30,012 bases of DNA from JAJPXI01 sp045595705 (lineage in GTDB: Bacteria > Bacillota > Clostridia > Oscillospirales > Oscillospiraceae): positions 1 to 30,012 of the forward strand of contig JAZOBA010000046.1 in NCBI GenBank assembly GCA_045595705.1, given 5' to 3'. Both the position numbers and the translations under genes were made by a program. Positions 24,449 through 30,012 of this stretch are shown piece by piece; position 1 is the stretch's first letter, and each line of letters begins with the position of its first letter. The notes beneath the pieces were generated by a model. The model was given only the letters and a program-made list of their open reading frames with translations. It had not been told where the DNA came from and made no database searches.

Positions 24449-26122
24449 TTACAGTCTGACGTCTTCCGACTTGGAAATCTTCAGATACAGCAGCAGAGAC
24501 ACAATGGTGACCACCGTCAGAATGGTAGCAAAAGCGGTTGCAATTCCGTCGTTACCACGTAGGATGGCCAAATAAGTGGACATGGTCAGAGTAATGCTCT
24601 TGTTGCTGTACAGAATAATAGACGAAGACATCTCGGTGACAATTGCCACCCAACTGAGGATAGCACCGGACAGAATGCCGTTTGCCATCATAGGCACGGT
24701 AATCTTCACAAAGGTCTTGGCCTTGGAAGCACCCAAACTGATCGCAGCCTCCTCAATACTGGGTGAGATCTGCATCAGCGTTGCTGTGGCCGAACGTATG
24801 GTGTATGGCAAACGACGGATGACAAAGGAAATTACCATGATGGCAAATGTACCGGTCAAAGCCAGAACACCGCTGCCAAATGCCAGCAAAAGGCCCAGAC
24901 CCACGACAGCACCGGGCATGATGTAAGGCAGCATGGAAATGGTATCAATGGTATTGTTCAGCACGTTGGAACGACGGACCACCAGATAAGCAATCAGAAC
25001 GGCAATCACAATGATGATAACCAAGGCAATAATGCCCATGACGGTGGTGTTCTTGATAGACCGCCCCATCAGCTTCTTTGCCGCCTGTGCATAGTTGCCA
25101 AAACCGTAGATTTGCTTTCCGCTATCATCCACCTGGCGGATCGCACCCTTATACTCGCAGAAGGACAGGTAAATAATGTACATCTGAGGCAGGAAGGCAA
25201 TGGCAACCAGAATATAGCTGTACAGATGCATCAGCACGCCGCCAAGACCCTTGGCTTCCTTCTTCTCCACGGGGTGAAGCGCATTCATAGAGAACTTAAA
25301 CTTGCTGGTTCCCCACTTCTGAATCAGGAAGATGATGGCGGTAATGATAATGGCAACAACAGCCAGTGCAGCAGCGAAATTCTTATCCACGCCGCCTTCG
25401 CCTAGGTATGCGTTGTAAATCAACACCGGGAAGGTCATGTAACCTTCGCCCATAACCATGGGAGTACCAAAGTCGGCAAATGCCTGCATGAAAACCATCA
25501 GAGCGGCAGCCAGAATGGTGGGCATAGACAGGGCAAGAACAACCTTGAACAGACGGCGCACGCCGGTGCAGCCCATGTTGGCAGAAGCCTCCATCAGAGT
25601 ATTATCGATGTTCTTGAAGGCGCCGTTCATGTAGATGAAGACTAAGGGGAAGAACTTCAGTGACTGGACCAACAGAATACCTTTAAACCCATAGATATTT
25701 CCCACGGCGATACCAAGGATTCCTTCCAGGAACTTAGTAATAACACCGGAACGGCCCAGCAGCAGGATCCAGGAATAGGCGCCGATAAAGGGTGCCGACA
25801 TGGAACACAGCACTGACAGCACGAAAATCAGCTTTGCGCCCTTTATTTTATAGAAGGAATAAAAATATGCGATGGGAATACCCAGCAACAAAGAGAAAAA
25901 TGTGGTACAAACGGTAACCTTAACGCTGTTCCAGATGGGCTTGAGATAGTATCCGTTAACGTATGTAAAGAATCGCTCAAAGTTAGCAAGCGAAAACTCA
26001 CCGGCACTGTTGAACACCGACTGTTTCAGCAGACCAAACAGAGGCCATACCAGAAACGTCACAAACAGCAGCAGCAGTATTACAGATACGATCAGCCACT
26101 GATCATATTTTTTAACTTTCAT
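24449..26122 (-). CDS. ABC transporter permease with two fused membrane domains (FbpB type)
   Basis: The membrane channel of the importer, 557 residues comprising two homologous permease halves of about 270 residues, each with about six helices. The coupling EAA loops are visible as M-E-A-S-A-N-M-G-C-T-G in the first half and E-E-A-A-I-S-L-G-A-S-K-A in the second. Such fusion is typical of FbpB/PotBC-like importers for iron, phosphonate and phosphoglycerate. The ATG at 26122 has GGAGGG just upstream and lies 14 bases after the ATPase stop. An in-frame start 30 bases earlier would overlap the ATPase gene. The gene sits 67 bases before the binding-protein gene, in the same orientation. Confidence 0.93.
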   Translation of the reverse strand: MKVKKYDQWLIVSVILLLLFVTFLVWPLFGLLKQSVFNSAGEFSLANFERFFTYVNGYYLKPIWNSVKVTVCTTFFSLLLGIPIAYFYSFYKIKGAKLIFVLSVLCSMSAPFIGAYSWILLLGRSGVITKFLEGILGIAVGNIYGFKGILLVQSLKFFPLVFIYMNGAFKNIDNTLMEASANMGCTGVRRLFKVVLALSMPTILAAALMVFMQAFADFGTPMVMGEGYMTFPVLIYNAYLGEGGVDKNFAAALAVVAIIITAIIFLIQKWGTSKFKFSMNALHPVEKKEAKGLGGVLMHLYSYILVAIAFLPQMYIIYLSFCEYKGAIRQVDDSGKQIYGFGNYAQAAKKLMGRSIKNTTVMGIIALVIIIVIAVLIAYLVVRRSNVLNNTIDTISMLPYIMPGAVVGLGLLLAFGSGVLALTGTFAIMVISFVIRRLPYTIRSATATLMQISPSIEEAAISLGASKAKTFVKITVPMMANGILSGAILSWVAIVTEMSSSIILYSNKSITLTMSTYLAILRGNDGIATAFATILTVVTIVSLLLYLKISKSEDVRL

Positions 26123-26136
26123 TGCGTTCCCTCCGC

Positions 26137-27255
26137 TCACAGGTTGGCACAATCGTTCTGCACACCGGTGAGAATATTGGCGGAGCCGTCCGCATTAAAA
26201 ATATTGACCTTCTCAGTGTTCAGGGTCAGCTTGATCTTGGTCCCGGGCTCAATGATACTGTCAATGGAGGATTCCTGAATGATCTCCGCCTCTTCGCCGG
26301 ACTCCAGATGGACGAAGTAGTGCGTCATCAGCCCCAGGAACACACAGTCATCCACGGTGGCGGTCATGCCTTCAGCATTGAAATCGCGGTTTGGCAGCAA
26401 CTCCTCGGGACGAACCGAGATAATAACGTCCTGATCCTGCTTGTATTTCTCCTGCACATTGGTCATTTCAGCACGGTAACCGCTGGCGGTAACCACATAG
26501 GTCTTTCCGTCCTCCACGACCAGCTTGCCATTCATCACATTGGAGCGGCCGATAAAGGTAGAAACAAACAGGTTGGCAGGACGCTGATAGATATTCTTGG
26601 GAGTACCAACATGCTGGATCACACCGGCGTTCATAACGGCGATACGGTCAGACACAGCCATTGCCTCTTCCTGATCGTGAGTAACATATACGGTAGTAAT
26701 CCCCACGTTATGCTGAATGTTCTTGATGACAGTACGCATTTCCACACGCAGCTTGGCATCCAAGTTGGACAAAGGCTCGTCAAACAGAAGAACGTCAGGC
26801 TCAATGCACAGGGCACGGGCCAAAGCCACACGCTGCTGCTGGCCGCCGGACAGACGCTCGGGCAGGCGGTCGGCATACTCATCCACATGCATCAACTTCA
26901 TGAACTTGTCAGTCTGTTCCTTGACCTGCTCCTTGGACATCTTGCGGTTCTTCAGGCCGAACTCCACGTTCTTACGCACTGTCAGATGCGGGAAGATAGC
27001 GTAATTCTGGAACACCATGCCGATGTTACGCTTAGCGGGATCCAGATCATTGATGCGGCGGTCATTGAAGTAGAAATCACCGCCCTCAATGCTGTTAAAA
27101 CCTGCGATCATGCGCAGAAGGGTGGTCTTTCCGCAGCCGGAAGGGCCCAGCAGAGTAAAGAATTCACCTTCGTTGATCTCCAGATTCAGGTCAGGAATGA
27201 TCACGTTGTCGCCGTACTTTTTCAGTGCGTGACGAATGGAAATTTTGTCGCTCAC
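26137..27255 (-). CDS. ABC transporter ATP-binding protein (PotA/FbpC/UgpC family)
   Basis: Hydrolyses ATP to drive the fused permease. The 372-residue protein has Walker A G-P-S-G-C-G-K-T-T (37-45), signature L-S-G-G-Q-Q-Q-R, Walker B L-L-F-D-E-P-L-S-N-L-D and the switch V-T-H-D-Q. A C-terminal TOBE/OB region (about 280-372) is typical of importers for polyamines, iron, phosphonates and glycerol-3-phosphate. The start is a GTG at 27255, preceded by GAGGAG at eight bases. It follows the second G1P dehydrogenase gene by 50 bases. The UgpC-like ATPase class is consistent with, but does not prove, a glycerol-phosphate ligand. Confidence 0.93.
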   Translation of the reverse strand: MSDKISIRHALKKYGDNVIIPDLNLEINEGEFFTLLGPSGCGKTTLLRMIAGFNSIEGGDFYFNDRRINDLDPAKRNIGMVFQNYAIFPHLTVRKNVEFGLKNRKMSKEQVKEQTDKFMKLMHVDEYADRLPERLSGGQQQRVALARALCIEPDVLLFDEPLSNLDAKLRVEMRTVIKNIQHNVGITTVYVTHDQEEAMAVSDRIAVMNAGVIQHVGTPKNIYQRPANLFVSTFIGRSNVMNGKLVVEDGKTYVVTASGYRAEMTNVQEKYKQDQDVIISVRPEELLPNRDFNAEGMTATVDDCVFLGLMTHYFVHLESGEEAEIIQESSIDSIIEPGTKIKLTLNTEKVNIFNADGSANILTGVQNDCANL

Positions 27256-27305
27256 GTTTGGTTCTCCTCTCTGATCAAAAACACGTATATATTTATATCA
27301 ATTAT

Positions 27306-28547
27306 TTACTTCAAACAGCGGCGCAGCCGCATTAGGGTCAGTCGGTTGCGCACCATGGGAGAAACATCCAACAAGGTCTCCCCTACCTGCTCCGGCACAC
27401 CAAGCTCGTCCAGCGTGGTCATGGCGCCGATCTTTTCAAACGCAGCCAGCAGTTCTTCGGCCGGAGGAATGGCAGCAATTTCAGCACGAAGTGCATCCCA
27501 ATGGGTTTGAATCTGTTCAGCAGTAATACCCGCTGCGCAGTCATTGGTATTTTCGTCGGCAATCTGCCTGCTCAGGCGTTCACCGAACACCGCAAAGATC
27601 TCTTCCTCTGTCAGTCCGGGATAGTCACCCCAGCAGTCGGCTTCCAAACAGGCCAGTTTGTGGTATTCTCTGGCCGCCATCAGGGTTCCAACGCCGACCT
27701 TTTCACCATGCAGCGCATCACTGTGAATACCAAGCCCGTCAGGTGCCATTTCAATACAATGGGAAATGTGATGCTCACCACCGGAAGCAGGCCGGGAATT
27801 CCCCATCATCTGCATGGCGATACCGGAAAGAAGCAGTCCGTAAATCAACGTTCCGAACGCCTCTTCCTCTCCCCTGACGATTCCATCCACACTGTCCAGC
27901 ACGGCTTGAGTCGCCTGCGCCATAATGTCCGCAATACGTGGACAATAGAACTCTCCTGTCAGACAGTGCGCCATGCGCCAATCAGCCAATGCGATGTACT
28001 TTCCGATCATATCTCCAAAACCGGAACGGGCCAGGAACATAGGTGCTTTGGCAATGATATTCACATCAGCCAGAACAATCACCGGGGATACGGCAGTCAA
28101 GGTCTTCTTCGCGCCCTCCCATGTCATGGCAGCCACCGAGGAACAGTATCCATCCACACTGGCAGCCGTTGGGCAGGACACAAAGGGAATCTTCTTCAGA
28201 TAGGCACAATATCGGGTGATATCATGGACCGTTCCGGAGCCAACCGCAACCAGGACCTGCACACGCTCATCCAGCTGTTCCATCACTGCTGCAACACCGT
28301 GTTCATTGGCGTGAAGTCCTTCGGGCTCAAGAATTATCTCCTGATCCGCTTTGGGTCGAACGCCTTCGCAGGCAGCATACGTATTCCGGTCATAAATAAC
28401 GGCCCGAAAACCACAAATTCCGTATTCTTCCAGATAGCCCTCCGCTCTACTTAGACATCCGGCTTCAACGAGAACAAATTGTGTTTCCAGACCGTGACTC
28501 TTACCGCATGAACAGGGACCTCCGTATGTTTTACCATCAATGATCAT
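27306..28547 (-). CDS. sn-Glycerol-1-phosphate dehydrogenase, AraM/EgsA family (paralogue 2)
   Basis: The first gene of the long operon: 413 residues of the same family as paralogue 1 but clearly divergent. Conserved landmarks are C-S-C-G-K-S-H at the N-terminus, G-S-G-T-V-H-D, S-V-D-G-Y, the metal ligands in S-G-F-G-D-M-I-G-K (Asp), G-G-E-H-H-I-S-H (His) and L-H-G-E-K (His), and N-S-R-P-A-S-G. I start it at the ATG at 28547, with GAGGGG about seven bases upstream. An ATG at 28598 would lie at the start of the transcript and has no ribosome site. The two copies may differ in cofactor (NAD+ versus NADP+), metal or direction. It is separated by only 50 bases from the transporter ATPase gene, tying the dehydrogenase to uptake. 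Confidence 0.92.
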   Translation of the reverse strand: MIIDGKTYGGPCSCGKSHGLETQFVLVEAGCLSRAEGYLEEYGICGFRAVIYDRNTYAACEGVRPKADQEIILEPEGLHANEHGVAAVMEQLDERVQVLVAVGSGTVHDITRYCAYLKKIPFVSCPTAASVDGYCSSVAAMTWEGAKKTLTAVSPVIVLADVNIIAKAPMFLARSGFGDMIGKYIALADWRMAHCLTGEFYCPRIADIMAQATQAVLDSVDGIVRGEEEAFGTLIYGLLLSGIAMQMMGNSRPASGGEHHISHCIEMAPDGLGIHSDALHGEKVGVGTLMAAREYHKLACLEADCWGDYPGLTEEEIFAVFGERLSRQIADENTNDCAAGITAEQIQTHWDALRAEIAAIPPAEELLAAFEKIGAMTTLDELGVPEQVGETLLDVSPMVRNRLTLMRLRRCLK

Positions 28548-28598
28548 ATTGACGCCCCTCTTACATGAATTAATTTTTCTGTAATATTTTCTTTTCAC

Positions 28599-28627
28599 AT
28601 TGTACTCGTTCTTGCGTCACCTTTCAA
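28599..28627 (-). promoter_or_regulatory. Promoter of the glycerophosphate operon
   Basis: On the minus strand TTGAAA (28627-28622), a 17-base spacer and TACAAT (28604-28599). Each box matches consensus at five of six positions. Runs of A on the minus strand directly upstream (28628-28662) look like an UP element. The start would be near 28592, giving a leader of about 45 bases. Confidence 0.75.
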
Positions 28628-28682
28628 GGTATTTTTTTATTTTTCAGCGGTTTTTTAAAAAAGATTTCACCTGTTCATGCTC

Positions 28683-28701
28683 TGCCCACACTGTGTGGAC
28701 A
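28683..28701. promoter_or_regulatory. Candidate operator dyad upstream of the glycerophosphate operon
   Basis: TGCCCACAC-T-GTGTGGACA is a 9-1-9 inverted repeat with one mismatch. It lies about 55 bases upstream of the -35 box at 28622-28627 in minus-strand terms, which suits an activator site. The regulator is not encoded in the window. Confidence 0.5.
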
Positions 28702-28904
28702 ATTGTTAATTCTTTTTTATATATTCCACCCCTGTATTTTACAAAAACCTTTCGGCATTTCATACCGAACTGTGAAGTGAATATCCATATATAAACGAAG
28801 CCATCTGCAATGTCGGTACGGAAGCGGTTGACTTGACGAAACTGCCTTCAAGAGCTAAACTAAATATAATGGCTCATTGTTCCCACATAGAAAGAAGGCA
28901 CCTT

Positions 28905-29846
28905 ATGACAGCAGCAAAATTGGCTATACAATTAATTTTAACGGTAGGCATTGGATTCTTTGCGGTGAAGGCACACATTGTTGGCGAAAATTTTGAAAAA
29001 CAACTTACCGCATTGATCATGAAAATACTTCTTCCCTGTATGATCGTAAAATCCATGATGGGAGCCTTCTCCTGGAATGAGCTCAAGCTCTGCGGTCAAC
29101 TCGTTATAATCGCCATTGTTCTGTGGGCCATTACCTTCGCTTTGGGACAACTGATCTTCCGTCTCATGGGGAAAAGTTCTTCTGCCCGCATCATGCGCTT
29201 CAGTATGATGTACACGAACTTTACCTTTGTCGGAATTCCCGTCATTGAATCCCTCTACGGCGCAACCGGTGTGTTCTACTTTGTAATATTCCAGGTCCCC
29301 TACCGTATGGTGTATTACAGCTCTGCAGAACCTCTGCTCTCTCCCCCCGGTCTCCAGCGCAAGGAACGAACAGTGAAGGATAAATTGAAAGGTTGGTTCT
29401 CCGCCCCCGTTGTCGCTGTTCTTGTTGGTCTGATCCTCTATCTGACTCAATTGCAGCTTCCCACACCGATAGCCGGAGTCATCCATTCTCTTGGTTCCTG
29501 CGCATCTCCGTTGGGCATGCTGCTTTGCGGAATGTCTCTGGGAAAATACCCCATCCGCCGTCTGCTCCGCCCCAGATACTTCTGGATTCCTCTGGTTCGA
29601 AATCTCCTTCTTCCTGCTCTGATCCTTGGCTTGTCCCTCTTGATTGGACTTGAAGCGCAACTGGCTCAGGTCGTGGTCATGTTCACCGCCCTTCCCGTAG
29701 CCTCCCTTACTGCCGCATTCACGATCCAGTATGACCCCGATCAGGAAACTCAATTTGAGGCAGCAGCCGCTGTGCTGCTGTCCACTACGTTAGCCTGCCT
29801 GACCATCCCGCTATGGTCTTGGGTGCTGAGCATTTGTTTCCCTTGA
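28905..29846 (+). CDS. AEC-family (auxin efflux carrier-like) membrane permease
   Basis: A 313-residue membrane protein of the AEC family, which transports organic acids and related anions in bacteria (malonate, malate or similar). Hydrophobic helices fill most of the length, with the family pattern I-M-K-I-L-L-P-C-M-I-V in helix 2, Y-T-N-F-T-F-V-G-I-P-V near residue 100, and P-V-A-S-L-T-A-A-F in the C-terminal half. The ATG at 28905 has AGAAGG about seven bases upstream. An ATG at 28833 precedes it in frame but has no ribosome site and adds a non-hydrophobic leader. The gene is divergent from the glycerophosphate operon and shares its intergenic region, so it could be a co-regulated exporter or importer. 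The substrate is unknown. Confidence 0.85.
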   Translation: MTAAKLAIQLILTVGIGFFAVKAHIVGENFEKQLTALIMKILLPCMIVKSMMGAFSWNELKLCGQLVIIAIVLWAITFALGQLIFRLMGKSSSARIMRFSMMYTNFTFVGIPVIESLYGATGVFYFVIFQVPYRMVYYSSAEPLLSPPGLQRKERTVKDKLKGWFSAPVVAVLVGLILYLTQLQLPTPIAGVIHSLGSCASPLGMLLCGMSLGKYPIRRLLRPRYFWIPLVRNLLLPALILGLSLLIGLEAQLAQVVVMFTALPVASLTAAFTIQYDPDQETQFEAAAAVLLSTTLACLTIPLWSWVLSICFP

Positions 29847-30012
29847 TTCCTCTCGTATTATTTTAAAAAGAAGAAAGACTAACTATTAAATGTCAAGAGG
29901 AAAACTGAAGACTGGCTCCAAATTGTAGACGGCTTAGAAAAGGGCATAGCAAAGCTGACGTCCGTTGGACGCCTGGTCGAGTTTATGTAAGCAAAAAGAT
30001 TACGTAGCGCTG

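Larger units (their letters stand above)
28548..28904. other. Divergent intergenic region upstream of the glycerophosphate operon
   Basis: This 357-base stretch has no gene. It holds the minus-strand operon promoter (28599-28627), an A/T-rich tract immediately upstream (28628-28662), a near-perfect dyad (28683-28701), a small hairpin (about 28753-28770) and the poorly defined promoter of the plus-strand permease gene (TATAAT just before 28872, with a weak -35). Confidence 0.7.

Noticed and set aside
23215..24459. A 414-codon open frame on the plus strand opposite the solute-binding lipoprotein gene
   Set aside because: The minus strand encodes a lipobox protein with a clear ribosome site. 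The antisense composition is low-complexity Val/Gly/Leu, produced by strong codon bias.
23344..26122. Simple assignment of the ABC importer as a ferric iron transporter
   Set aside because: Family resemblance alone covers iron, phosphonate, phosphoglycerate and polyamine systems. The operon partners are all glycerol-phosphate enzymes and no iron-ligand tyrosine pair is evident, so I left the ligand open.
26122..27510. A 462-codon open frame on the plus strand opposite the transporter ATPase and G1P dehydrogenase genes
   Set aside because: It is the antisense shadow of well-supported ABC and AraM genes, has no ribosome site, and encodes no recognisable motif.
29847..30012. A 35-codon open stretch at 29883-29990 in the tail, possibly the remnant of a gene
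   Set aside because: It has no start codon or ribosome site and I do not recognise the peptide. The frame closes inside the window, so it is reported only as unassigned sequence.

Overview
The window reads as chromosomal DNA of an anaerobic Gram-positive of the class Clostridia, probably a gut member of the Oscillospirales/Lachnospirales type. This is inferred from an oxygen-sensitive radical-SAM sulfatase-maturing enzyme, a lipoprotein-type binding protein, strong Shine-Dalgarno sequences, and clostridial gene families such as the DUF1667 trio, an ECF transporter and an OmpR-type sensor pair. I see no rRNA, tRNA, CRISPR, phage or IS element. The strain cannot be named from this sequence.

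Region 1 (1-6278) looks like salvage of a sulfated, N-acetylglucosamine-containing glycan. A type I sulfatase (partial, running off the left edge) and an aldose 1-epimerase point left, each with a good promoter. Divergently transcribed are the anaerobic sulfatase-maturing enzyme, an unusual long ROK/ASKHA-fold protein and N-acetylglucosamine-6-phosphate deacetylase (NagA). The maturase would activate the sulfatase Cys54, desulfated sugar would be phosphorylated, and NagA would deacetylate it.

Region 2 (6336-10179, minus strand) is an envelope-signalling locus. It has an OmpR-family regulator and a HAMP histidine kinase, co-transcribed with an eight-helix membrane protein and a small two-helix membrane protein. 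A paralogue of the small protein, and a 75-residue protein built on 11-residue amphipathic repeats, sit just upstream under separate control. AACATT/AATGTT motifs recur before three of these transcription units.

Region 3 (10370-15808, plus strand) is one probable operon: S-adenosylmethionine hydrolase, an ECF transporter (UPF0397-type S component, fused double ATPase, EcfT) and a uroporphyrinogen-decarboxylase-fold protein lacking the usual zinc ligands. It ends in a perfect 19-bp inverted repeat.

Region 4 (15814-28701, minus strand) is the most interesting part. It is a 12.7-kb run of twelve genes that includes two divergent sn-glycerol-1-phosphate dehydrogenases and an ABC importer of the iron/phosphonate/phosphoglycerate type. 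It also holds two tandem MgtC-family proteins, two HAD phosphatases and the GlpA-like/NAD-FAD oxidoreductase/DUF1667 trio. No glycerol kinase, glycerol facilitator or GlpP antiterminator is present. I propose a system that imports and oxidises phosphorylated glycerol of both stereochemistries (for example from lipoteichoic acid, phosphatidylglycerol head groups or archaeal lipids) to dihydroxyacetone phosphate. A strong promoter with an upstream A-tract and a 9-1-9 dyad precedes the first gene.

Region 5 (28905-30012) holds an AEC-family permease and an unassigned tail.
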